DNA from: Tetragonia tetragonoides
Taxonomy: Eukaryota > Streptophyta > Magnoliopsida > Caryophyllales > Aizoaceae
Assembly (NCBI GenBank): GCA_038025085.1
Contig: CM076139.1
Coordinates: forward strand, 46,356,807 to 46,420,806
Reading direction: 5' to 3'
DNA length: 64,000 bases
The translations under genes were made by a program, and so were the position numbers. Positions 12,942 through 24,980 of the stretch are shown here, piece by piece. How positions within the stretch are numbered: position 1 is the first letter of the stretch; the number at the start of each line of letters is the position of its first letter. The notes beneath the pieces were generated by a model. The model did no database searches. It was given only the letters and a program-made list of their open reading frames with translations, and had not been told where the DNA came from.

Positions 12942-13625
12942 GGGGTGAGCAGAAAATCCAGGTACCCAGTATCGGAACCGGAATTGATTTGGAACCGATG
13001 GTTCCGGAACCGGAACCGGTGTAACCAATTCCAATTCCCAAAAATAGGAACCGGTAACAACCAATTTCAATTCCGATTCCTGATTTTTGGGAACTGGAAC
13101 CGGTTGGGTACCCAGTGAAAAAAAAAATATAAGACTTTTTTCTTTGATAGAATAAAAAGATGGGGATTTTCTAGTAAGATTAGTGGTTTAAAAATTGTAT
13201 TTGTAATTTTAATGTTTTAATGATTGTATTTGTAATATTAGTAATTAAATATTTGTATACTATTTTTAAATTTTGATTTACAATGTTAAGTATTTTGATT
13301 GTAGTATTTGATTTTATGTTTGCGGTATCTTCGAAAACTAATATTTGTTAGTGTAATATAATATTTGATATTTTTTATTATTAAAATATACATTTATTTG
13401 ATTTAAAAAATAATAAAATTTGGATTTAATGTGGACTTGGGTACCCAGGAATCGGTGGGTACCCGGTGGATCCAATTCCGATTCCTAAGATTTAGGTTTC
13501 GGTGCAACCAATTACAATTCCAATTCCAATTCCAATTCCAATTCCTAGGAATTAGGAACCGGTGGATCCAATTCCAATTCCGAGTAATGCAAGAACCGAT
13601 AGGTACCTGATTGCGCTCACCGCTG
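12942..13625. mobile_element. non-autonomous hAT-like element inserted in the LTR
   Basis: The ends GGGGTGAGC and GCTCACCGCTG are imperfect inverted repeats. The flanks carry identical TTGATTATA (12933-12941 and 13626-13634), so the target-site duplication is 8-9 bp. The interior holds many GGAACCGG and AATTCC repeats arranged in opposite orientation near the two ends. No coding capacity is seen. Confidence 0.85.
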
Positions 13626-14170
13626 TTGATTATATGCTTATGTGCGTATGCAAATGAATTTTAATGATTCTTCTAAAACCTCAGGTAAAGTTTGTGAAAT
13701 GTTTTTACTGGGTACAGATGACGTTTATTCAGTTTATCTGATTTTTGTTTCTCTTTTGTTTCTTTTCTGTTCTACTGTATTTTGTTTCCGTCACGGAAAC
13801 CAAAGTGCAGGTTTAGTTGATTGAGGACGTACAGCTTAGAAAGTTGAGTTGGTGTCGGTTTTTAGAACTGTTTCTGTTCAGATTAGATCGTTGGGATTTT
13901 TATTGGATTTAGCCCTTTGAAGGCAAGTTGCAATAAATTTGGTTAAATGGTTTTAGCTCACTATATAGACAACTCTGATATTAACTGTTTAGTTTGTTTA
14001 GTTCCTTAGTAAGCTCATTTTGATGCCTAGTCTTTCTTTCTACTTTGCATTTACTCCTTAGTGATAAATGTTGCAGTGACATCCCCTCGGGTGACGGTTC
14101 AGTGGTGTCGAGTCATGCACAACGGCGTCGATAGTTCCTAGGAAATCGTTGCGAATTCGGGGGTGTTACA

Positions 14171-15180
14171 CGAAGAGTGTCTCGATCGTCACTTACTTGT
14201 ACCATCTTCTTAACGAGCAAAAAAACAATGGATTTTTTATGGGATACCTTCAAAGTTTGCACTTTTGAACGGGGTACCCACTTTCACTACAACAAAAACC
14301 TCCAGTGACATATTTTTTGTGACAGGTGGGGTGGTTATCACAAATATTGCTGAAGCATCATTAAAATCTGTGATAATTATAACCGTCACAATCTTAATAT
14401 GCCCACGGAAAAATAATAAAAAATATATCTTTTAACTTTTGTCAGGTTTGCGTGTCACAATTATGAAATTTGAAACAAAAAATTGGGCCTAAATTTCACT
14501 TCCCGCGTCACTAACATACTGACAGGTGTGGCCGTCATAAAAATTATGTCAGGTAGAGGCGTTGCAATAATTAGTGACGGCTTCTCTGTCACAAATAAAA
14601 TTCTGACATGCGATTTAAAGACGCTTGGCCCATCCGTCACAATTTTTTTTTGAAACGCTTCAAAACCTCACTATACCTTAAAATAAACGTCACAGCTGGA
14701 GGTTTTTTTGTTGTAGTGATTTTATCAAACTTTGCACAAAATAACCTTAAAGTTTAAAATTTCTACACTCCGTATACAAAATCTGGAATGACAGCTTAAC
14801 GCCGTCAAGGTGAAAAATCACATTTTATAAGGGGACTCTAACTAAAATGAGTAGGTCAGGAGTATCAACCTTTTATATACAAGTTCCAGAAAGGAAATTC
14901 AAATCAGTGGAAACTAGGAAGTGGGAGAACCAAAAAAAAAAAAAGGTATGAAAATAAGAAATTAAAATAAGTAAATAAATTGAAGAGTGACAAAAGAAAA
15001 TGAAAAAGAAAACAAAAATAAACAAATATTGGTATCACTGTTTCAATATAAGCCAAAAAAGCATGCCTCAGAAAATCGACCTAGGCCAACATTACAATTG
15101 ACTAATTGAGTACATCAAAATTTTCTCTATTCCTTTTTTTTTTCTCTCTCTCTGCTCTTTCTCACTTCTGTCCTGTGTGC
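14171..15180. other. non-coding stretch around a CACTA MITE
   Basis: Apart from the MITE listed separately, this is AT-rich sequence with short homopolymers (for example A-run 14933-14944) and no supported gene. The last 60 bases are CT-rich and may be a leader for the small ORFs that follow. Confidence 0.4.
14285..14718. mobile_element. CACTA-type MITE (434 bp)
   Basis: The inverted termini CACTACAACAAAAACCTCCAG and its complement at 14698-14718 match over about 20 bp. Internal GTGAC/GTCAC subterminal motifs recur on both sides. The 3-bp flanks are TTT and ATT, an imperfect duplication. No transposase is present. Confidence 0.8.
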
Positions 15181-15210
15181 CATTGCCATGTCGAATAAAA
15201 GGAGAATGTC

Positions 15211-15486
15211 ATGTTTTGGCTTATTCTCTTCAATTTTTTCTTCAACATCTTTTATCTTTTGTTTCAAATTCTGAATTTCGTCATGGTTCACTCACTTTCT
15301 CGTCAATCTCATGATAGGGCAGTAGTAATGATCTTTCCATTATCACTTGTTTTAGCCACTGTGAGTTACTTCCTTATACCAGCAATTGGGTCTTTCTACT
15401 ACAATTTCTCCAACGATCACCAACTTATTGAACCAGATATCGAGCAAGATAGTCGTGAAGATTCTCTCTCCAAAATGGGTACTTGA
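15211..15486 (+). CDS. hypothetical small membrane protein (91 aa)
   Basis: Not recognised. The ORF has a very hydrophobic N-terminus (about residues 1-25) and a second hydrophobic segment (about 40-60), followed by an acidic tail (EPDIEQDSREDS). That would suit a small two-helix membrane protein. A CT-rich leader-like stretch (15133-15170) lies upstream. It could be a real small gene, a first exon, or chance. Confidence 0.3.
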   Translation: MFWLILFNFFFNIFYLLFQILNFVMVHSLSRQSHDRAVVMIFPLSLVLATVSYFLIPAIGSFYYNFSNDHQLIEPDIEQDSREDSLSKMGT

Positions 15487-15548
15487 GTTTCTTGGGATTT
15501 TGCACTTGCTGAATGAGGTATGATGTGGTTCTTGATTGTTTCTGAAAA

Positions 15549-15746
15549 ATGGACAAATGGGTTTATGCTGGTTTTCTTGGTTCTTGGTTTGAACATGGGT
15601 TATGTGTTGCTGATATTAGTAAATTTAGTATCAATTTTCGTTTTTTGTTACCTAAAGATGTTTTGTTGGGTGATTTTCGTCAATATTGGGTTTTATTTGA
15701 GGCAGTTGAAGATGTTTTGGCAAATGGGATTATGTTAGTCATCTAG
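15549..15746 (+). CDS. hypothetical 65-aa ORF
   Basis: Not recognised. The ORF starts MDKWVYAGFLGSWFEHG and has a balanced, protein-like composition. It begins 62 bp after the preceding small ORF in another frame. The composition looks more like real coding sequence than a random frame, so it may be an exon fragment of an unknown gene. Confidence 0.3.
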   Translation: MDKWVYAGFLGSWFEHGLCVADISKFSINFRFLLPKDVLLGDFRQYWVLFEAVEDVLANGIMLVI

Positions 15747-16783
15747 TAATTTTAGTTTCTTTCCTTTGGAGAGTTCAAAACAATTAACTTGTTCGATGTT
15801 CTAGTCTTCTAGAGGATTTTAGGTATTGGAAATGACTCTATTGTTGGCAATTTGGCATATCAGTTGTTAGGTGTTGGAAATTTCTGTATCAAAGCAACTG
15901 TGGTTATAAACTTCGTGCCTTGAATATTTCATTATACAACAATATTTGTCATCAGTTTCACTTTTCATGTGTTGTTTTCCTAGCTTGATTGGGTTAGCTA
16001 CAGTCTTTTAGTATGATTGATGTGCACTATCTGATTACTAGAAATTGGTAATTTCTTGCAAATCTTTGAGTACAGCTGTTAGATATGCTACATTACAGTG
16101 ATGAGCCTTGGTTTATTCCAATGATAGTTTGAGATGTAATACATTTCGGATGCGGTACTGTGTTTCGGTCTTTCGGAACATGATCACTTAATTGTTGTTA
16201 TCCACTGACTGTACTGTCATAGTGTCAATAACCATTAGCAATCTGTTAATGTCACTTCTTAGGTAGCTAAATTCGCTGTCCGGAAGTTCTAATGATGCAC
16301 AGAAGGTGGATGTTGGCTTTCACAATCAGTTGCACAGAAGGGACTGTAACTAATGGTAGCATTAGTTATGAATGAATTGGTAAAAACAACAGTTCAATGC
16401 TTATTTGGGGTCGCAGCTAAATAGCATATAACTTCTCTTTATGTCAGGAGTAACTAAGCATTGAATTGCAGTTTTTATCTCTTAAAACAGAACACAAAAA
16501 TAGCAAAATGAAAATTTTGCTACGCGTTTGGTCATTTTGAGTCGCCCTTAAAGAGAAGAACACTTAAAGAGACAATGAAAATTAAAACATGCAGCCATGA
16601 GCCTCCCTTTCAAAAGCACAACACCTCAGCCTGTAGTGTCAAGCAAATTTTGCTACGCGTTTGGTCATTTTGAGTCACCGATCCTAAAGCTTTTACCAAA
16701 TTCCTTGTTGTTTCAGCTTCCTCGCATCTATCGTCTTCTTCTTTAGAGCTTCTTGTTCTGTCCTGGTTCCAGTTGAATTGAAA
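15747..16783. other. non-coding stretch between small ORFs and the F-box gene
   Basis: No supported gene. A 27-bp sequence (TTTTGCTACGCGTTTGGTCA and following bases) occurs twice, at about 16515 and 16648, a small dispersed direct repeat. Confidence 0.45.
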
Positions 16784-18048
16784 CTACTTAGGCCACAAAG
16801 TGGTCAGATTATAAGGTAGAATTAGCTTCAAATTTACTTCAGAACAGGCACTTAGAACCTTGTCACTTAAATCACTGCATACTATAAGATTTTGATGGGC
16901 ATAATTAGGTGAAACATAGAACGCACGCTGATAAGTCTCACTAAAGAACTTAAATCGACAATCACTTCTAACAACAATCTTATATTTAGAACTCCATTCT
17001 CGTCTGTCATAGTCCACAAGATCCCAAACCCATATTATCTGTTCGTCAGAACCCAAACTTTTCCCAAACTCGTATAGTCTTATGCGTCCTTCTGTTACAG
17101 CAATTCGACGTTCATCAGAGGTCCATTAGTACTGTCAACAGGCATACTGATGGAATCACACCTAGAAGTCCAATTACTGCTCAGAGGATCATAGGCAATG
17201 ATATTGGTTTCACCATTCCAATGAAACCTTCCATTACTCACAACTACAACATTAGTTCTTGGCCACTTAAAGTTGCTTGTAAAAGGTACAAAATCATGCC
17301 TCCACTCTCCATCACCACCAGCAGCCTTAATTTTAGAGGTAAAGACGGATATATAAAATCCTTTATTGTCGTGGTTACATGTTTGGTTGAGAAGAATGAC
17401 AGTGCACACAGTTTCGGTGCACATGAACCCAACCTTAGAATGAGAAGGCAAACTGAATCGATCCGGACCTGTTTGCCACAATAAAGGAGGCAGTTCAAAC
17501 CACTGCTTGGTGAGCGGATTGCAAACATAAAAGATACTAGAATAATGAGGTGAGAAACCGCGGGCAGTCTTACATAGTATTAAACCCTCGAAAACCTTCA
17601 ACAAACAAAAGCATATCACCGTCCTGTGACTACAAGAACAATATCTATGATGGACATGATCACGACGCTTACGTTTTCGCAATGCAGGGAGAAAACTTAA
17701 CGAGAAGTCGAATAATTTATCTAAGTTCTCGATTTCGAAAGTGGTGGTCAATTTTGCATGGTTTATTGGGGCTAATTTTATTGCTGAGCTGGCATGTATG
17801 TATTGATGAACAAGGAAATCATCATGAGGTTTTTGTTTTTTCAAGGTTTGGGGTAATTTACTGTGTAATTGGACATAAAAAGTGGCAAAAGAGGGCTCAG
17901 AAGTTAAACTAAGCCAATGCTTACAAACGCACCTCATACGATGAACACAATCCACTGGTAGTCTAAGGAGTATCCCTATCAACTCGCAAACACTCAAATC
18001 ATCTAACGATCTCATGATCTTTGTTCTTGAGGATTGTTTTCTCCTCAT
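16784..18048 (-). pseudogene. F-box protein gene with one frameshift
   Basis: A single-exon F-box gene. The ATG at 18048 is followed by an F-box at about residues 13-55 (MRSLDDLSVCELIGILLRLP, then the CVCKHW core), which would bind SKP1 in an SCF ubiquitin ligase. An F-box-associated region follows (FYVCNPLTKQWFELPPL, then GRFHWNGE...IIAYDP). The first frame stops at 17095 after 317 aa. The adjoining frame continues without a gap as TEGRIRLYEFGKS...IIWVWDLVDYDRREW to a stop at 16784-16786, which is the expected C-terminal repeat. The frame change lies at about 17100-17120. Either this is a young pseudogene, a truncated protein is still made, or there is a sequencing error. The substrate is unknown. 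Confidence 0.75.
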
Positions 18049-19313
18049 CGAAGGACTTCGTTTGTTTTTGGTATTTGTTGATTAATGAGTATTGGTTTTG
18101 GTATGTTTTATCTTTTCTGAGTTTACAGAGTCCAATCCGATACAGGTTCTTTAAAGGATATATATTTACATTTATTTGTTTATTTTTAATTCATTATATT
18201 CCTTTATTGGATTGAGCCAAAACTTCGGATCAGGATTTTCTTGATTAAATAGTAATGTCAAGTTTTAGCACGTATTATGGCCTTGATTTGAATGCAAAGG
18301 GACGAGATTATAGTGGATTTAGACTCTTTGAGTTCGAGTTCGATTTCCATTTCGATATGCTACCAGTGTGCTTTCTGCAAAATCTGATCCTATGATGACA
18401 AGTTGGACACACTTAGGCACACTGAGATGGATCACAACCCCCCGCCCCGTGATTCAGCCAGTGTCCAACATCCATGACCTCAACATGAGCCTTGGGAATT
18501 CACCAAGCAGCCTACGTTTTGCCAAAATCAGAACTCACCACAAGAATTATGTTTTGCGGTTTACATTCCACTAGCCAAGCCTACGACGTAATATGGTCTC
18601 AGTGTCTCATTACCTTGCACACATTACAGTAACGTCTTAGGATAAACTCTTGCCAGAAATTCAATAGCATTGGAAATATGTTGCAGAAACTATTTGACAT
18701 TTAATTTCAGTATAAAGTTTGTTTTTGATAGGTTGCATATCAAATGTTTCCTTTCTGATGCATAATGCTGTGCTGATGCGACAATCCCGAGTACATTGCC
18801 TAGTACCATCTGTTATCTGAACCTTTGCACCATTGTCAGAAACTATGAAAATAACGAATACTCGTCATCTGGATGTAACAGAAGGTAAAAAAAAATCATT
18901 GTGCCAATTCAACAAGTAATCCATATAAAGATGGAGGTAGACTACAGTAACATAGTCCTATGTTGCACAGACTCGTCATTTCACCTCAAGTATCCGTGTC
19001 AGACCCTTGACATTCCGACATGGATATGGACACTCGACACTTCATTTTAGGGCAAAGGATCTCAAAATTTACATTTTTGGCACTATTGACATCAGCTAAT
19101 TCTGAATCAGAAAAAAGGCGACCTCATTATTATAATCTTGGATGGTCAGTGAGTCTTGAAGACAAATGAATTGAAAATATATCTCATAATTATTTGTTAG
19201 AAAGAATTGATTTCATTGTTATTAACAAGATATGAAAGAACTATTTGGGAAAGAGGGGAGCAAGACTATCTAATAACGGAGTATAGAACTAAGGAAGAGA
19301 TTAGCATATGCGG
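18049..19313. other. intergenic region between F-box and NLR loci
   Basis: No gene is recognised. A block at about 18963-19045 with the motif order CAAGTATCCGTGTCAGACCC, then ATGGATATGGACACTCGACAC, resembles a dispersed plant repeat whose name I cannot give. The remainder is AT-rich. Confidence 0.4.
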
Positions 19314-22300
19314 CTAAATTGAGAGTAGAGGAAATGGAATATGAGATATAGCGTGGCGAAGAGGGTCTGTTTGACATTGTTGTTTCAGGAGAGGACAATG
19401 TGCTATCCGCAGTTTAGTAAGCTTGGGGGGAAGCCAAAAGTCAGCAAAGGATTCAAGATTTGGACATCTCATGATCTCAAGGGAGGTGAGGTTGGAAAGA
19501 GTTATTAAGGAAAGGGATTTGAGATTGGTGAAATCCTTGATTTCCAAGTGAGTTAACGACGAAGGAAACAGGTCCTCCTCCGGGAATGACTCCATTGATT
19601 GCAAACATGGACAATCACCACTAATGTCAAGTTTTTCAAGAGACGTAAGATGTCGCAAACCCCACTCATGCACCGGCTGCTCAATGCTGACTCTGTCGAT
19701 GGAAACTGATTTGAGGTTGAGTGGTAGATTCCCTCCTGGAAAGCAGCTGATTTTTGGGCAACTGTTGACAGTTAAGTCTTGGAGGGAAGTGAAAGTGTGC
19801 ATCTCCTTTGGGAGGCTCTCCAGATTTTCGCAGAACCAGATGTTAAGTGTCCTTAAGCTTGGTAGAAGTGTATCTTCTAGACAAACCTGCTCACCATAAG
19901 AGGAGGAGGAGCATATTTCGCAGAACTCCACAGAACGTAGCTCCTTGCAACTCAAGAGCTCCAACTCGTGAAGCTCCAAGGGTAGCTGATCAACAGAGAT
20001 GAGAGAGCCACAATCTTGAATCCAAAGCTTTTCAAGATAAGTACAGAGTTTTGTCAATCCGATTGTCTAAAAGTTCAGTGTTCTAAAAGACAAAGTTATC
20101 TGAGTTCAAGACAAGTGAAGAGCTTTACCTCTCGTAACGTTGATGGAAACTGATGAATAGAGCTGAGAGAGAGACATGATTCTATCCGGAGTTTTTCAAG
20201 ACAGGTGAAGAGGCCAGTAGTTAAGGTTGTGTATTTCAGAGAATACAAATGCCCAATCTGTAGCTCTTTTACAGTGGATGGCAAATTCTTTTCTAGAAAT
20301 GGAATAAGTTCTATGCAGTTGGCTATCCTGACCTCGACAAGGTTATGCAGCTCTCTGTATCCACTAGGCCACAACGAGTCAATCTTTGGACAATTCTTAA
20401 TTATCAGCATATGCTTTCCGGCCCCTTTTGCAAGGTATCCATCTCCTTCATGTGTAACAATGAGTGTTTGGAGACCTTCAACGCAGAAACCTTTCAGATC
20501 ACTGAATTCTTTGATACAGTTAAGGTGTATCTTTCCCGAACAAGTAATGATATCTGCACACGACAGCGTTTTACATGCCTCTAATCTCAATTTTTGGAGC
20601 ACTGGGAGGCTTGGCAGAGAGACAATGAGTTGCTCGCACTTTCTTATGTCAAGTCTCTGAAGATCAAGGAGATGAAAGGGTAAGGAACCCTGCAGTAACG
20701 GACATTTACTTATCAAAAGTTCTCGAAGGCAAGGAAATCCAGTTTTGTCAGTTGGGGGTGACCACTCCTTCCAAGTATTCATACCCTTGAAGCACAGAAT
20801 TTCCAATGAAGGAAAAGGGTCTGAACAGCCAACACCGTATACTTCATGACCTACAGAAGTGATACCATGCATATCTTCAACATAAAGCTTCTTCAATGAG
20901 GGTAGTTGGCCCAGCGGTGGTAGGCATTCACATCTTTCACAGCCTACTAGTCTTATCAAAGCCATACAAGTGAAATAGGGGTCTCCTAATCATTTGGGGA
21001 ACATTGTACCCCGATACTTCTTAAAGGTGCACTCTTTGATAGATATGTGAGGTTGGAGCTGTTCAACCACTTCTCTTTTGGTTCTGTCATCAGTGGTGTC
21101 TGTAAATGAATCCCATTCCATATGCAACTTATCAAGGTCTGATTTCTCATGCAACCTGGCTTCTCTTGCGTCCTCATCGCTCACCACATTTTCAAGGTCA
21201 GAGAAGGTAAGTGACTTCCGGAGACAATTCATGTACTTCAACTCTCTTATTGTAGGACCACATCCAGGTCTCACAATGAATTTGTCCAGTGTTTGCAAGT
21301 TGGTCAATTTCCCAAACCCTAATGGCATCCCACAGAGACTATGAGCCACACCCATTTCCAGGTGGCGAAGTTTTATCAAATGTATCATATTCTTCGGCAT
21401 CTTCTTAAGGTAGCAACCTGCCAATGACAGAGTTTGGAGATTGCAAAGGCTGCTCATTGATTCCGGTAATTCTACCAGAAAATTGGATGAGAGGTCAAGA
21501 TATCGCAACAGTTTTAGATCACCAATGGAATCTGGGGCAACATCTCAATGTTCATGTCAGCTAAAGAGAGTACTCGTATGTACTTAGATATAAGATTTGG
21601 TACCTTTGTTGGAGTATCAAGTACATAACCAAAGTAAATAAAGGCACGGATATGGCTGATCTTCTCAAGGACAATAAGGCTTTCTTCACCCGGGAGCAAT
21701 GTTCCATGAATAGATAAGTCACGAGCTTTGCCAGATACTTTGCTGCTAAGAATTTCTCTTGTCAAGGGATTACCCATTGCCAAGCAAGCATCATCTGCTG
21801 CCCATCGAGCCAAATCACAAATAAGCTTGTGCATTTTAAAGCATTGCCACTGCCCCGGTTCAAAAAATGATCTTGATACTAGATCACAGAAATACTCATG
21901 GCCTGTGTCTTCCATTTGTTTTTTTATTGTGCCCTTTATTGGCCCCAGTAAGCCTTCTGCCATCCATAGTAAGACGACTTCGTCCTCCCTGAACTCGTAG
22001 TCTTTGGGGAAAATGGAGCAATACAAAACACAACACAACGTTTTAGATACGATGGAAGATAACGATAACTCAACTTTAGTATATCCAGAACACCATTCTC
22101 ATTTGAGCTCCAACTGTTGCTGTTTAGTATGTCCTGCCACTCCCTCTCTTCAACTTTGGTTCTTAGAAAGCCTCCAAGAGCTTTTGCTGCCAATGGAAGA
22201 CCTTTGCATTTCCTCAAAATGGCATCTTTCATGGCAGCAGAATTTGGGTTTATCTCCATATTAGCATCTCCAAATGCATGCTGTAGAAATAGATGCCAAT

Positions 22301-23784
22301 TATCTTCATTTGACAAACCATTAAGAAAGATCATGCTGCTTCGTGTTGGATTCATGTTCAGAGCAACATTTTGGCTTCTTGTAGTGGCGATAACACGACT
22401 TCCCCTTTTCCCCGATCTGAATGGGATCTGAAGGCTACACCAATCATCGTAATTTTCACTCCAGATATCATCAAGAACAATCAAAAACCGTTTGCTTGTC
22501 AAAACTTGTTTCAACCTTTGATGTGCTTCATTTAGAATGCTAAACTCATAGTACCTTTCAGTAGCTGAGTTAATGATTGCTGTTGTTATCCTTTTAGTGT
22601 CAAATACATCCGATACAAATACCCATGCTTTTAGATCAAAATGATCTCTGAGTTGCTCCTTCTCATTGAATATGGATTGTGCAAGGGTCGTCTTCCCAAT
22701 GCCTCCTTTACCTACAATCGGAATCACAGAAAAATTTCCATAACTTGGCTCCTCATTCAGCAAACGACGAACTATCTCCCTTTTCTCAGCATCCCTCCCA
22801 TAAACGATGGGCTCACACGTCAAGGCTGTGGATTCTCGCCAACTTTGATGGACTTCAATACTTGAGTGTGTCTGTTGCCGCGAGAAATATACTGAAATAC
22901 TAAGTTCCTTTGTCTGACTCAGAATTTGTTCCAACCGATGACTGATTTCATTGATGCTCGATGAGAAATCTAGACCATACTTGAACCTGTAGTGCTGCTC
23001 AGAAGCTGATCTAGATATACCAGCCACAAAGCTTTGTACCTGTTTCAAAATAGTGTGCAGCCAGATACTAAACAACCTGTAATGCATAAGAAGAGGCTTG
23101 ATTCTTGAAACAGAACAAAAGAATCAGTAGGCAAAAACATCCAACAGAACACTTGAACTTGAGAACTTTTGCATTTACTTGATATTTTCCCAAGTAAATT
23201 TTACAAAGGACAGGAATATAGGAACAAAGAAAATTTTGTTGATTGCTTAATGAAAATGTTTAACAATATGTCTTTTTTTCTTCATTCTTATTAACAGAGA
23301 AGAGGTTTGAAGAGATAATCAATAGAACAGTTCAATCTGACAAGAGAAATGAAAACAAAAACGTTCAAGTTATTAACTTAGTGAATAATCACGCAAATAG
23401 TATGTATAGGTGTAGTGCATAGTAGCATACCTGATGTATAGCTGAGCTTGAGCCACTATGTTGAGAGTCATCTTCCTTCAATTCAGGGTCTCCCTTCAAC
23501 TGATCAAGGAGAGCCACAGCGGCAAACTCATCTAATAAGTCCTCCAAATCGTAAAGCAAGTCCTGGAGCTCCTTCAGTAGGATCCCCAGAACTTGGCTCT
23601 GGAATTGCTTCTGCTCCGCGTCATTCAGTAGAGCTTAAATGACTTTCAGATTTCTTTCCCATTGTTTGATGGTGTTATCTTGTATTCCCATTACTTGTTT
23701 TAGTAAACTCGGTACCCCAACGGATAAGAGCTTCTCAAAGATCACTTGCAGAAATGCTGATAAAAACGTCTCCCCTATCGGCAT
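19314..23784 (-). pseudogene. CC-NB-ARC-LRR disease-resistance pseudogene (RPPL1-like)
   Basis: Intracellular immune receptor gene, now broken. Exon 1 (23784-23431) codes for an Rx_N coiled-coil domain starting MPIGETFLSAFLQVIFEKLL. It has an in-frame TAA at 23635-23637, just before ALLNDAEQKQ. Exon 2 (23039 down to 19314, phase 0 after a 391-bp intron) carries the P-loop GKGGIGKTTLA, kinase-2 LIVLDDIW, GLPLAAKALGG and the MHD-region variant MHKLICDLA. A 5-bp tandem duplication (CACAA twice on the plus strand, 22029-22038) shifts frame inside the RNBS-D motif. Two extra C at about 21534-21537 shift it again at the first LRR. A TGA at 20990-20992 sits where FPKWLGDPYF expects Trp. A further frame break lies at about 20060-20096. 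About 20 LRR-like units follow, to the stop at 19314. The individual domains are well preserved, so loss was recent. Confidence 0.9.
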
Positions 23785-24659
23785 TCTGATATCTGAGAGT
23801 ATTTACTACAAAATAGCTGCATGGAAGCAGGATATGGGTGAAAACCAGAAAAATGCAGCAAAGAGGACTACAACAATAGCAACTTACAACAATCAGTATG
23901 GATATGATCCTTACTATTTACTGGAGTCTTCGAACGTTAGCTATATCTCTGACAAAGGGAAAGATAGGTAAATATGACTTGCTGAAGACAAAACACAGCA
24001 TATATACAAACAAGGAAAATCAATGAAATACAGCAACAATTAAGAAGTAAGAACAGCGATAACAGTTAGTACGATTTGAATAAAAGAAGAGTACATTACC
24101 CTTGTGACAATCATTTCAGCATATATGATTTTTTTCAGGTCCAAAGTTAATGTGTAAAGGGTTTTAATGACACAGTTTCGAGGGTTTTAATGACACAGTT
24201 TCGTGTGTGTTGAGTATTGAATCATCCCGACTGTAACATCACATATTGCACGAACTGTTAGCTAAGTTTTGTCATGATTAATGATACACAGGAAGGAAGT
24301 GTTCTTAGTACTGAGAAGTTATTACTTGATGTAAGACTACCAAATCACTTCATTAGCATCTTATTAACTTTCAGGACTACAAACAGACATGGTGATCCTA
24401 GCATTGTACTGTTGTTCAACATGTTGCTTCATTAGCTAGGTGGCACAAAAATGACCACTTTTCTATATTTCTTTCTGTAAACTAAAATGAAAATGAAAAC
24501 AGAAAACAGACACTCTGAAGCAGAAATACCTATCCCGAAAGCATGCCTGCTGGATGGTCTGAAAATGGTCGAGGCTAGGAAGTATGCTGAACCATGATCA
24601 GGGCAAGGTTATGCAGGGTGAATGTTGTTTATAAGTGCCTTGGAGTCATATTTTTTGCA
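23785..24659. other. upstream flank of the NLR pseudogene
   Basis: No gene is seen. It includes a 22-bp direct repeat and ends at the target-site duplication of the CACTA element. Confidence 0.4.
24159..24203. repeat. two-copy 22-bp direct repeat
   Basis: GGGTTTTAATGACACAGTTT plus two bases occurs at 24159 and again at 24182. It is a short tandem duplication of no evident function. Confidence 0.8.
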
Positions 24660-24956
24660 CACTACAACAAAAATGTAATTTAACCACGCTAAAAATTGCT
24701 GGTTTACCACACTTTAAAGCGTGGAAAAAGATTTTTACCACGCTTGAAAAGCATGACTAAAATCAGTGTGGATAATTTACCACGCTTTTTTTAGCCATGC
24801 TTTTATGCATAGACAAATGATTTTTTTTCTCCACACTTTCATTTGTGGTAATTTTGTTCTCCACGCTTTTAGGCGTTATATTTTTGTAGGCACCCTTCAT
24901 GCATATTGATGGTGGGAATTCTTTTATTGCGCTCGAAAACGTGCCAAAAATTTGGT

Positions 24957-24980
24957 GTATATATATATATATATATATAA
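24957..24980. repeat. TA microsatellite
   Basis: A (TA)n run of about 11 units inside the left arm of the CACTA element. Confidence 0.9.

Larger units (their letters stand above)
10869..14170 (+). mobile_element. probable solo LTR of a Ty3/gypsy-type retrotransposon
   Basis: The region starts TGTGATACCCC and ends GGGGGTGTTACA, so it shows the TG...CA ends and the TGTNAYACCCC style common in gypsy LTRs. Five-bp flanks CGGAG (10864-10868) and CGAAG (14171-14175) match at 4 of 5 positions, suggesting a target-site duplication. Inside are a TATA box (11178-11184), a long CT microsatellite and no gag/pol. It is 3302 bp long, of which 684 bp are a later hAT-like insertion. A second LTR was not found, hence solo LTR. 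Long LTRs of 2-3 kb exist in several gypsy lineages, but the lineage is undetermined. Confidence 0.6.

Noticed and set aside
18368..18574. 68-aa ORF
   Set aside because: No domain, no leader and no sign of coding constraint.
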